A DNA stretch of 64,000 nt. Origin: Frankiaceae bacterium (GTDB lineage: Bacteria > Actinomycetota > Actinomycetes > Mycobacteriales > SCTD01). Each line of letters begins with the position of its first letter. Position 1 is the first letter of the stretch. The translations under genes were made by a program, and so were the position numbers. The stretch is taken from positions 160,798-224,797 of the forward strand of contig JAENVS010000005.1 of NCBI GenBank assembly GCA_016650445.1, written 5' to 3'. The notes beneath the pieces were generated by a model. It had not been told where the DNA came from. It saw only the letters and a list, made by a program, of their open reading frames with translations, and did no database searches. Of the stretch, positions 17,289 to 25,432 are shown piece by piece.

Positions 17289-18187
17289 GACGACCACACG
17301 AGATGTGTCAAGCCCACGGGCGCGGCCGCATCACCCAGCGCGGACACCGCCAGTGAGAGGTGGTGTGACGGCCACAGCCGTGGGAGCACGAGCTCCTCGA
17401 GGCCGGGCAGCCACGGCGCGTCCGGAGTCGCGGGTCCACCGCCGACGACGACGCCGTCCACGCCGTGGGCCACCGCCAGGGCGGCGATGGCCTTGGCCAA
17501 CCACGAGCGGTAGACCTCCACCGCACGCAGCGCACCAGCATGCCCGTCGCGGGCCAACGCGTACACAGCCCTGACGTCGTCGGCGTCGGCTCCCTGCATC
17601 CGGGCGTAGTCGACGATGCGGTCGGCTCGACACCTCGCCTCCACCGTTCCGGTCCGTCCCGCGGTGTCGACCAGGTCGCCGCCCTCCTCCGAGATGAGCA
17701 CGTTGCCGCCGCTGATCCCGCCACCGAGCGGCCCGGTGCTGATCGGGCGACCGCCTTCGATGACCGACACCCCGACCCCGGTCCCGATCGTCAGCACGAG
17801 GACTCGGGTTGCCTGCCGCCCGGCACCGTGGGTGGCCTCGCCCACGCCGTACGCGATCGCGTCGTTCACGACGACGGCCGGCACGTCCAGCCGGCGCCGC
17901 AGCCAGCTCGGCAGGTCGAACCCCACGATGCCGTCGTACTTGCCCGGCAGGGCCTGGATGATCCCGTCGGAACGCACCAGCCCGGGCACCGCCAGCCCGA
18001 CGCCCGCGCACCGATCGCCGAGCTCGGCGAGCAACCGCGTGAGCACGTCGAGGGCACCGGTCACGTCGCCCGGCGCGTCGACGGCCGTCGAGGACACGAC
18101 GCGCGGCGTCCCCGCTGCGTCAGGCTCGACCCGCGCGGCCTTGATCCGCGTCCCGCCCATGTCGACCGCGACAACGGCGCCGTTCAC
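17285..18187 (-). CDS. ROK family sugar kinase
   Basis: About 300 residues from GTG 18187, which overlaps the Gfo/Idh stop (GTGA) and has GAGGGG 8 bases upstream; GTG 18196 is the alternative. AVVAVDMGGTRIKAA is the phosphate-1 loop. VVNDAIAYGVGEA holds the catalytic aspartate. LTIGTGVGVSVIEGG and GPLGGGISGG are ROK-like. The usual ROK zinc motif CxCGxxGC is not visible, with only one cysteine nearby, as in zinc-free members. The family phosphorylates glucose, fructose, mannose, N-acetyl sugars and similar sugars. It is co-directional and overlapping with Gfo/Idh and epimerase, so it probably phosphorylates the monosaccharide released by the GH38 enzyme. Confidence 0.87.
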   Translation of the reverse strand: MNGAVVAVDMGGTRIKAARVEPDAAGTPRVVSSTAVDAPGDVTGALDVLTRLLAELGDRCAGVGLAVPGLVRSDGIIQALPGKYDGIVGFDLPSWLRRRLDVPAVVVNDAIAYGVGEATHGAGRQATRVLVLTIGTGVGVSVIEGGRPISTGPLGGGISGGNVLISEEGGDLVDTAGRTGTVEARCRADRIVDYARMQGADADDVRAVYALARDGHAGALRAVEVYRSWLAKAIAALAVAHGVDGVVVGGGPATPDAPWLPGLEELVLPRLWPSHHLSLAVSALGDAAAPVGLTHLVWSS

Positions 18188-19257
18188 CCCAGCCACCCCT
18201 CGTCGGGCGAGAGCGGCACGGGCCGCGTCACTCTGCTCGCCACGTCGACGACTCGACGCTCTGCCCCGGCGCGGTGCAACGCGTCCATGACCTCGAGCAC
18301 GTGAAAAGACAGCGCCGCGCTCGCGCGTGCGGGACGGCCGCTGCGGACCGCGTCAGCCAGGTCGGCGAGCCCGATACCCCGTTGATCGCCGTCCGCGGCG
18401 ACGGTCAGCTGCCTTCGCTCGCCGTCGGCGTAGACCCCGACGTCGCCGTCAAAGCCGTTGGGATCCGGGCAGTACAGCGTTCCCTCGGTGCCGTAGATCT
18501 CCAGACGCCGAGGCACGTCACCGGTGACGTCGAAGCTCATCTGCACGGTGGCGCTCGCGCCGGACTCGAACAGCAGCAACCCCGACACATGCGTCGGTAC
18601 GTCGACGGCGAAGTGCTCCCCCGCCCGATCACCGACCACGAGCATGCGGGTGGTCCAGGCCGTGGAGGTGACGGCGCTGACCTGAAGGACCGAGCCAAGC
18701 AGGTTCACCAGCACGGTCAGGTAGTAGGGACCCATGTCGAACAGCGGGCCGCCGCCGGCGCGGTAGTAGAAGTCGGCCGCGGGATGCCACGACTCGTGCC
18801 CGCGACTGAGCCAGCTGGCGGCGGCCGAGACGGGCGTCCCGATGCGGCCCTCGTCGAGCAGCCGCCGCGCCAGCTGCTGCCCGGGCGAGAGGAACGTGTC
18901 GGGCGCGCAGCCCACCACGAGGCCGGCGGTGGCCGCCGCCGCGAGGGTCGGGGTGATCTCTGCTGGCGACACGGCGAGCGGCTTCTCGCCGTACACGTGC
19001 TTGCCGGCGTCGATGGCGCGGGCCGTCACATCTGCGTGCGCCTGCGGGACCGTGAGGTTGCAGACCAGGTCGATGTCGTCGCGCTCGAGCAGCCCGGCCG
19101 GGCTGGTCATCGCCTCCACACCGTGCACGGCTGCCGTCGACGTCGCTCGCTCGGTGACCAGGTCGGCAACCGCGACCACGGACACCTGCGGGTAGCGCCG
19201 CAGGTTCGTGAGGTAGGTGTGGCTGATGACGCCGCAGCCGAGGACCCCGACGCGCAT
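18184..19257 (-). CDS. Gfo/Idh/MocA family oxidoreductase
   Basis: 357 residues from ATG 19257, which overlaps the ThuA stop (TGATG). The Rossmann fold opens with VGVLGCGVISHTYL (GxGxxS pattern). YGEKPLAVS near residue 94 carries the EKP signature, with the catalytic lysine. The C-terminal half, from about residue 125, is the usual alpha/beta substrate domain, including DMGPYYLTVL. These enzymes oxidise or epimerise sugars, inositols or sugar phosphates with NAD(P). Pairing with a ThuA-like protein is common in actinobacterial and proteobacterial sugar operons, where the pair takes part in keto-sugar metabolism. The substrate cannot be deduced. Confidence 0.9.
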   Translation of the reverse strand: MRVGVLGCGVISHTYLTNLRRYPQVSVVAVADLVTERATSTAAVHGVEAMTSPAGLLERDDIDLVCNLTVPQAHADVTARAIDAGKHVYGEKPLAVSPAEITPTLAAAATAGLVVGCAPDTFLSPGQQLARRLLDEGRIGTPVSAAASWLSRGHESWHPAADFYYRAGGGPLFDMGPYYLTVLVNLLGSVLQVSAVTSTAWTTRMLVVGDRAGEHFAVDVPTHVSGLLLFESGASATVQMSFDVTGDVPRRLEIYGTEGTLYCPDPNGFDGDVGVYADGERRQLTVAADGDQRGIGLADLADAVRSGRPARASAALSFHVLEVMDALHRAGAERRVVDVASRVTRPVPLSPDEGWLG

Positions 19258-19928
19258 CACGCGCCGGCCGCCCACAGCAGGCCGCGTCGCAGGATCTCGC
19301 GGGTCTCGTCGACGTCGAAGTCGGGCAGCCAGTGGCCCAGCGTGCAGTGGAACACCCGGCCGGCCCCGAACCGCCGCCTCCACGCCACGGGCATGACGAC
19401 GCCCTCGATCCAGTCGGCGTGCTTTCCGTCGAACGTCGTCGTCGCCAGCACGTGGTTCGACGGGTCGACGTGCAGGTAGTACTGCTCGGTGGTCACGGTG
19501 AATGGTCCGAGGCCCGCCACGATGGGATCGTCGGAGCACGGCTCGACCTGGTAGCTGACGAAACCGCCGGGATGCGCGACGAACTGACCGCCCACCATCC
19601 ACTGGTAGGTCGTGCTGGTCCGGAAGGCGTCGACCATCCCGCCGTGCCAGCCGCCGATCGCGGTGCCACCGCGCACGGCGTCGACCAGCCCGGTCTCCTG
19701 CTGCGGCGTCAGGGCTCCCATCGTGACGACGGGTACGACGAGATCGATGTCGGCGATCCCGCCGGCGGCAAGCTCGTCGAGGTCGTCGGTCACCTTCACC
19801 GTGACACCGGCGTCGTCGAGGAGGCCGGCGAACAGCTCGGCCGTTTCCTTCGGTTGATGGCCCTCCCACCCGCCGTACACGAAGGTCGCTCGCAGCACTT
19901 TTCCTCCAGACCGGCCGTGCGACGTCAT
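19257..19928 (-). CDS. ThuA-like protein (trehalose-utilisation family)
   Basis: 223 residues from ATG 19928, which overlaps the stop of the GH38 gene (ATGA). The protein has the class-I glutamine-amidotransferase-like fold of ThuA: FVYGGWEGHQP at the start and GGWHGGMVDAFR near residue 95, a ThuA hallmark, followed by YYLHVDPSNHVLATT and HCTLGHW. In rhizobia, ThuA and the Gfo/Idh protein ThuB convert disaccharides to 3-keto derivatives or process them. Here it is located just upstream of a Gfo/Idh gene, so the two probably act as a pair on a sugar derived from the GH38 reaction. The catalytic chemistry of the family is poorly defined. Confidence 0.87.
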   Translation of the reverse strand: MTSHGRSGGKVLRATFVYGGWEGHQPKETAELFAGLLDDAGVTVKVTDDLDELAAGGIADIDLVVPVVTMGALTPQQETGLVDAVRGGTAIGGWHGGMVDAFRTSTTYQWMVGGQFVAHPGGFVSYQVEPCSDDPIVAGLGPFTVTTEQYYLHVDPSNHVLATTTFDGKHADWIEGVVMPVAWRRRFGAGRVFHCTLGHWLPDFDVDETREILRRGLLWAAGA

Positions 19929-22915
19929 GGGACAAGCCGCAATGTCATCACCTCGAAGGCGGCCAGCTTGACGGGAAATCCTTCGCCGGTCATGGGCACG
20001 GGTGGTGCGATCGGCCGCTCGTGCAGGTCGACCGGCACAACCGCCGACACCGGCAGCCCGAAGCGAAGCAGGCTCCGGCGCTGTCCGCCGTGGGCTTCGT
20101 AGAGCCGGACGACGATCCCGGCTCCGTCGTCGGCCGGCTTCACCGTCTCGACCACGACCCCCGAGTCGGAGGAGGAGACGAGGACGACGGGGTCGACAGG
20201 CCGGCCCGCCGCCAGCCGCAGTGGTCGGTGGAACGCGCGGGCCGCGCCCGGCACGTCCGCGTCGACGAGGTCGCCGGCGTGCGGCAGCAACGCCCACGTG
20301 ACCTCGTGACGCCCTTGGTCGGCGTCGGGATCGGGCCAGGTGGACGCGCGCAGCAACGACAACCGCAGCACGCTGCCGTGCACGTCGTACCCGTTCTTGT
20401 TCGTGTTGAGCAGCGCAACGCCGAAGCCGCCCTCCGACAGGTCCGCCCAGCGCTGCGCGCAGACCTCGAACCGGGCCCGGTCCCAGCTCGTGTTGCGGTG
20501 GGTCGGTCGCTGCAGATGGCCGAACTGGATCTCGTACGACGCGCTGGCTGCGCGCACGGCGACGGGAAAGGCCACTTTGAGCAGCCGATGCCGCTCGTGC
20601 CAGTCGATCTCCAGGTCACATCGGACAAGTCCCGAGCCCGCATGCAGCGAGACGGTCTGGGTGTAGGTGCTTGCGCCGTGGCCACGGGTCACCCGCAGCG
20701 AAGCCATCAGCGGGCCGGCCGCGAGCACGTCGATGCGGTCGACCACCTCGAGGGATGTCGGCGCGTCGAGATCTCGTCGCTCGACGTCCCAGGCGTCCCA
20801 GTACCTCGGCTGGTCCTCGTGGAGCTGCAGGACATTGCCCGGTCCGGCGAGCACCTCGCGTCCGGTGCGGAGGTCCTGCACCGACGACAGGTGACCCGTC
20901 AGCGGGTCCCACTCCACCCGCAGCAGACCGTTGTCGAAGGCCACGCCGTCGAGACGGACGGGCGGTACGTCGGGAGGCAGCGCGCCGGACCCCGCTGCGG
21001 ACAGACCGAGCCCCGGAGAGCCGAGCCACACCGCCGTGCGGCCGTCGCCGAGAGGCTGTCCCGCCACCCCGGTGACGGACGGCACGACAGTAACCTCGGC
21101 GCGCTCGCTGGCGATCGTGTTCACGACGGTCGCGCCGTCGCTCCCGACGATCAGCGCGCCCAGGCAGTCCGCCGCGAACGTGGACCCGTCGCTGACGACA
21201 CGTTGGAGCGTCGCGACGGCCTCGTCGTGCACCCACCGGATCGACGAGCCGGGCAGGATGTCGTGGAACTGCTGCAGCAGCAGGTCCCGCCAGAGCGACT
21301 CGAGCAGAGCCGGATCGGACCGACCGGACGCCGCCGCCCACAGGTCGGCTTCGCGCAATGCCTCCTCGACGCGCCGGTGCCACGCCTTCGTCCGCGCCTG
21401 CGAGGTGTAGGTGCCGCGGTGCAGCTCGAAGTAGAGCTCCCCGACCCACACCGGTAGCTCGCGCGCATCACGCTCGAGCGCCAGGAAGAAGTCCCCGACC
21501 CTCCCCTGGCGGATCACCGGGAGGGCGGCACAGCCCTGCATCAGCTCGATGCGCTCGACCATCTCCCGGGTGGGTCCGCCGCCGCCGTCGCCGTACCCGT
21601 AGAGGTAGAGCGCGTGCCCTGCGGTGTCCTCCGGGACCCGGGCTGCGCGGACGACCTCCTCGACCTCGGTGGTTCCGTTGTAGGTGTCAGCCGGCGGCAG
21701 GTGGGCCAGCACCCGCGAGCCGTCGATGCCCTCCCACCAGAACGTGCGGTGCGGGAAGGGGTTGGTGTCGTTCATGCCGAGCTTCGCCGTCATGAACCAC
21801 GACATACCGGCACGTCGAATCAGCTGCGGGAGCTGCCCGGAGTAGCCGAACACGTCGGGCAGCCACAGCCCGTCGACGGTGACATCGAACCGGTCCCGCA
21901 GGAAGCGCGCGCCGACGGTGAGCTGACGCACGAGCGACTCCCCCGCCGGCAGGTTGGTGTCGGGCTCGACCCAGGACGCGCCGACCAGCTCCACCTGGCC
22001 CGTCGCGACGGCAGCCTGCACCTGGGCGAACAGGTCGGGGTGGTCGTGCTCGAGCCAGGCCAGCTGCTGTGGTTGCGAGAGCGCGAAGACCTGGCCCGGG
22101 TGGTCCTCGGCGATCTCGAGCGCCGTGGACAGCGTGCGGGCGGCCTTGCGACGCGTCTCCCGCGTCGGCCAGAGCCAGGCCGTGTCGAGGTGGGAGTTGG
22201 CCACCGCGTGCAGCACCTGGCCGGGAGCGGCCGCACCGTTGAAAAGCGGCGCGAGTGCTTGGACGCCCGCCGCCGTCGTACCCCCTGCTTCGAGCTCGGA
22301 GCACGCCGTCGTCAGGGCCTGCTCGAACCGCTCCCGGTCAGGGCCGTCCCCCTCCGCAACCACCTCAAGACCCAGCTCGAGCAGCCGGCGGAGCCGTCGG
22401 GCGATGGGATCGACCAGCACGAGGTCCGCGCGCCGGAGCTCGCCCAGCCGGTCACCGTGCAGCTGCACCCCGGTCGGGGCACCGGGGAAGGGGCCGGGGT
22501 TGGCCGCGGCCTCGAGCAGGAGCCGCACCGGCTCGCCGCCGCGGGCCTGCCGGAGCAGCACGACCTCCTCATGGAAGCGGCAGACACCTCGCAGCGGCTG
22601 ACCGTCCCGCCAGACCAGCCCCTCGAGGCTGAAGCCCGGGTGCTCGTCCGGCCAGCCAAGATCCAGGCGGGCGACGACCCGGCCGCCGGCCCATTCGGGC
22701 GGGACTGCACCGGTCAGCCGGAACCACGTCGTGTCCCAGCATCGGCCCCACGGCGTGCCAACCGGGGCCGCCGTGAAGGGCAGCGTCGCGGCCGCGTGGT
22801 GGCAGATCGGCTCGGCGCCGAGCTCGTGCAGCTCTGCCTCGAGCGGGCGGCTCGACTCGGCCCATCGCGGCCCGGCCAGCAGGGCCTGGACCAGCGTCGA
22901 CGTCGCGGTGGACAT
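19925..22915 (-). CDS. alpha-mannosidase-like glycoside hydrolase family 38
   Basis: 996 residues from ATG 22915, preceded by GGGAGG; an upstream in-frame extension lacks support and contains the operator. Residues 50-240 form a beta-rich N-terminal domain. The catalytic (beta/alpha)7 region starts near residue 240 with VANSHLDTAWLWP (zinc HxD). The nucleophile aspartate is in LWLPDVFGYS near residue 365. The middle helical and C-terminal beta domains follow, ending near LPVSAVVPVDLHERP. This is a full-length canonical GH38, closer to bacterial cytosolic alpha-mannosidases than the 1657-5097 copy. No signal peptide is present. It heads the minus-strand operon with ThuA, Gfo/Idh, ROK, epimerase and GntR, and is divergent from the transporter operon. 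Confidence 0.92.
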   Translation of the reverse strand: MSTATSTLVQALLAGPRWAESSRPLEAELHELGAEPICHHAAATLPFTAAPVGTPWGRCWDTTWFRLTGAVPPEWAGGRVVARLDLGWPDEHPGFSLEGLVWRDGQPLRGVCRFHEEVVLLRQARGGEPVRLLLEAAANPGPFPGAPTGVQLHGDRLGELRRADLVLVDPIARRLRRLLELGLEVVAEGDGPDRERFEQALTTACSELEAGGTTAAGVQALAPLFNGAAAPGQVLHAVANSHLDTAWLWPTRETRRKAARTLSTALEIAEDHPGQVFALSQPQQLAWLEHDHPDLFAQVQAAVATGQVELVGASWVEPDTNLPAGESLVRQLTVGARFLRDRFDVTVDGLWLPDVFGYSGQLPQLIRRAGMSWFMTAKLGMNDTNPFPHRTFWWEGIDGSRVLAHLPPADTYNGTTEVEEVVRAARVPEDTAGHALYLYGYGDGGGGPTREMVERIELMQGCAALPVIRQGRVGDFFLALERDARELPVWVGELYFELHRGTYTSQARTKAWHRRVEEALREADLWAAASGRSDPALLESLWRDLLLQQFHDILPGSSIRWVHDEAVATLQRVVSDGSTFAADCLGALIVGSDGATVVNTIASERAEVTVVPSVTGVAGQPLGDGRTAVWLGSPGLGLSAAGSGALPPDVPPVRLDGVAFDNGLLRVEWDPLTGHLSSVQDLRTGREVLAGPGNVLQLHEDQPRYWDAWDVERRDLDAPTSLEVVDRIDVLAAGPLMASLRVTRGHGASTYTQTVSLHAGSGLVRCDLEIDWHERHRLLKVAFPVAVRAASASYEIQFGHLQRPTHRNTSWDRARFEVCAQRWADLSEGGFGVALLNTNKNGYDVHGSVLRLSLLRASTWPDPDADQGRHEVTWALLPHAGDLVDADVPGAARAFHRPLRLAAGRPVDPVVLVSSSDSGVVVETVKPADDGAGIVVRLYEAHGGQRRSLLRFGLPVSAVVPVDLHERPIAPPVPMTGEGFPVKLAAFEVMTLRLVP

Positions 22916-22925
22916 GGTGCCTCCC

Positions 22926-22939
22926 GCTGTGATCCTAGG
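22926..22939 (-). promoter_or_regulatory. candidate 14-bp operator upstream of the second GH38 operon
   Basis: GCTGTGATCCTAGG on the plus strand matches the recurring sequence at 11 of 14 positions. It lies 10 bases upstream of the GH38 ATG at 22915, on the minus-strand side of the divergent region. Confidence 0.55.
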
Positions 22940-23069
22940 CAGACACGTTTCGCTGGCGTCGGGCTGCCGAGCACCATGAGTCACACTTGCCAGAGGTGCC
23001 CGGCACCTGCGGGTCCGGCTGGCTGCCGCCCCCGGACGTCCCTTGTGCCGCGCCGCCGTACGTCTCTAG

Positions 23070-23099
23070 TATGTAATCTTAGGACTACAAGTTAGGACT
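23070..23099 (+). promoter_or_regulatory. candidate operator with direct repeat upstream of the Liv transporter operon
   Basis: TATGTAATCTTAGG (23070-23083) matches the recurring 14-bp sequence at 11 of 14 positions. The octamer TTAGGACT occurs at 23079-23086 and again at 23092-23099, a 13-base spacing. The second copy is preceded by TACAAG, a weak match to the other half-site. The block lies 9 bases before the GTG start of the LivHM fusion, so it may overlap the promoter itself. Confidence 0.5.
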
Positions 23100-23107
23100 C
23101 CGCCTCC

Positions 23108-25432
23108 GTGCTCACGACGGCTTGGTCCGCGGCGACGTCGCGGCTCGGGATCCCGTCCTGGCGTGCGGTCCGCGGGCGAGCCGACACCCTGCTGCTCCTC
23201 GGACTGCTGGCGGGTACGGCGCTGTTTCCCCGGCACAACAGCGGGATCTACGCCCTCGGCGCGGTGAGCGGCGCCGTCTACGCCCTCTTCGCCGCCGCCG
23301 TCATCCTCGTCTACCGCAGCAACAAGGTGATCAACTTCGCCACCGTCGCGGTCGGGACGGTCGGGGCCTACCTCACCTCGGCGCTGCTCACCTTCGACTG
23401 GCTGACGCGCAAGGTGCAGTCGGTGTGCAACTGCTGGCAGCCTCCGCCGCACTGGTGGAGGGGCCGCCCGATCCTGAACGGCGAGGAGTTCCAGGGCTTC
23501 ACCGGACCGAACGTCGGGTTCTGGGTCGCCATCGCGATCGGCATCCTCACGTCGGTCCTGCTGTCGTTCCTGCTGTACGCCTTCGCCGTCCGCTTCCTCA
23601 GCGATGCACCCCGGCTCGTGGTCGCGCTGGCGACATTGTTCTTCGTCTTCGTCTGCTCGTTCCTGGTCGGCGAGATCACCCCGCAGCGGTTGGCGTCCAA
23701 GGAGCAGCTCGACGCCCAGCTACACGTGCTGCCCGCCTTCCCGCCCTTCCAGTGGCACTGGAAGGTCGGCCTGATCACGCTGCAGACCGCCGACATCCTG
23801 GTGCTGGTCGCCGTGGCCGTCGTGGTGCCCCTCCTCGGCTGGTACCTGCTCAAGTCGGCCGCCGGCATCGCGATCCGGGGGGCGGCGGACAACCCGGTCC
23901 GGGTGGCCACGCTGGGCGTCAGCGTGCTCAGCGTGACCGGTCGGGTCTGGCTGCTGGCCGGGCTGCTCAGCGGCGTCGCAGGGATGCTGCTAGCACTCGG
24001 CGGAACGCTGCCGGCGGACCCCGACAACGTGCTGGACCCGGCCGTTCTGGTGCGCATCCTCACGATCGTCGTCTTCGCACGGTTCACCAGCATCGGTCTG
24101 GCCGGGCTGGCGGCGATCGTCCTCGGGATCCTTTCCGCCACGACGCAGTTCGCCTTCAGCACGACGGCCCCGCTCGACGCGTCACTGCTCGCCATCATCG
24201 GCGCCGCCCTGTTGCTCCAGCGCAACACCCAGGTGCGCGCGGACGCGGATGTCGAGTCCGGGCTCCGCAACAGCCGGGAGATCCGGCCGATCCCGGCCGA
24301 GCTGCGCTCGCTGCCCGAGGTCCGCAAGTGGATCCGCACCGTCGGCATCGTCACCGCCGTGCTGCTCGTCGGGGCGCCCTTCGTGCTCTCGTCGAGCCAG
24401 ACCAACCAGGCGTCGTACTGCCTGCTCGCCGTCATGGTCTTCCTGTCGGTCCTGGTGCTCACGGGATGGGCCGGCCAGATCTCGCTGGGGCAGATGGCCT
24501 TCGCCGGCGTGGGCGCGTGGATGGTCGGCATCGCGCACCTGCCGTTCCTGATCGCCCTCGTGGCCGGCGCCCTCGCCGGCGGCCTGCTCGCCCTCGCCAC
24601 CGGGATTCCTGGGCTCCGGCTACGCGGGCTGCACCTGGCGATCATCACGCTGGCCCTGAGCCTGAGCGTGACCAGCTACCTCCTCAACCCGAAGTACCTC
24701 GGCAAGAACTTGCGTCAGACGATCAGCCGGCCCGAGCCCTTCGGCATGGACCTCGACAACGAGCAGCTGTTCTTCTACCTGGTCGTCGCGTTCCTGATGC
24801 TCACCGTCGCGATGATCGCCGGGATGCGTCGCTCGGCCTTCGCCCGCGCTCTCATCGCGGCCCGGGACAACGAGTCGGCAGCTCAGGCGTTCGGCATCAA
24901 CCTGCTGCGCGCCCGGCTCGGTGCCTACGCCGTCTCCGGGGCGATCGCCGGTCTGGCCGGCGCGCTGATCGCCTACCAGCAGCACTCGGTGATCGTGCTG
25001 ACCTTCAGCGCGGGGCAGAGCCTGCGGATCTTCCTGTTCTCGACGCTCGGCGGTCTCGGCGCCATCGCCGCACCGCTCATCGCCGGCGCTGTCTTCACGC
25101 TCTCGCAGCTGTTCGTGTCGGCGCAGTACGTCCGCGTCGCTCTCGGCTTCGGCGGCATCCTGATCCTGCTGTTCTCCTCCGGCGGCCTGGCCGACGTCAT
25201 CTTCGGCATCCGCGACAACCTCCTCCGCGGTCTGGCGCGTCGCCGCAAGATCCTCGTGCCCAGCCTGCTCGCCGACGAGCGCGACACCGGGACCAGCCGG
25301 GCGCGACTCGCCATCAAGCCGGTCACCCGAGGGCGCGGCGGTGCCACCGTCTTCATCCCGCCGAGGTACCGCCTTGACGACCAGTACGCGATTCGCCCGC
25401 CGGTCGACGCGATGGCCGGAGAGCAGCGATGA
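23108..25432 (+). CDS. fused LivH-LivM branched-chain-type ABC transporter permease
   Basis: A 774-residue membrane protein with GTG start. Residues 30-370 correspond to LivH (GAVYALFAAAVILVYRSNKVINFA, then GVSVLSVTGRVWLLAGLLSGVAGMLLALGG). A hydrophilic linker of about 45 residues contains EIRPIPAELRSLPEVRKW. Residues 415-720 correspond to LivM (LTGWAGQISLGQMAFAGVGAW, IARDNESAAQAFGINLLRARL-type motif, SGAIAGLAGAL). Normally LivH and LivM are separate proteins, so this is a single-chain heterodimer. An unusual extracytoplasmic loop rich in Trp and Pro lies at about residues 105-135. It overlaps the next gene by 4 bases. Liv-type transporters carry amino acids, but many actinobacterial ones carry other small organics. 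Regulon membership suggests a sugar-derived compound. Confidence 0.9.
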   Translation: MLTTAWSAATSRLGIPSWRAVRGRADTLLLLGLLAGTALFPRHNSGIYALGAVSGAVYALFAAAVILVYRSNKVINFATVAVGTVGAYLTSALLTFDWLTRKVQSVCNCWQPPPHWWRGRPILNGEEFQGFTGPNVGFWVAIAIGILTSVLLSFLLYAFAVRFLSDAPRLVVALATLFFVFVCSFLVGEITPQRLASKEQLDAQLHVLPAFPPFQWHWKVGLITLQTADILVLVAVAVVVPLLGWYLLKSAAGIAIRGAADNPVRVATLGVSVLSVTGRVWLLAGLLSGVAGMLLALGGTLPADPDNVLDPAVLVRILTIVVFARFTSIGLAGLAAIVLGILSATTQFAFSTTAPLDASLLAIIGAALLLQRNTQVRADADVESGLRNSREIRPIPAELRSLPEVRKWIRTVGIVTAVLLVGAPFVLSSSQTNQASYCLLAVMVFLSVLVLTGWAGQISLGQMAFAGVGAWMVGIAHLPFLIALVAGALAGGLLALATGIPGLRLRGLHLAIITLALSLSVTSYLLNPKYLGKNLRQTISRPEPFGMDLDNEQLFFYLVVAFLMLTVAMIAGMRRSAFARALIAARDNESAAQAFGINLLRARLGAYAVSGAIAGLAGALIAYQQHSVIVLTFSAGQSLRIFLFSTLGGLGAIAAPLIAGAVFTLSQLFVSAQYVRVALGFGGILILLFSSGGLADVIFGIRDNLLRGLARRRKILVPSLLADERDTGTSRARLAIKPVTRGRGGATVFIPPRYRLDDQYAIRPPVDAMAGEQR

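Noticed and set aside
22916..22984. Upstream extension of the second GH38 gene to 22984
   Set aside because: The extension contains the operator-like site and GGGAGG sits directly before ATG 22915, so the shorter start is preferred.
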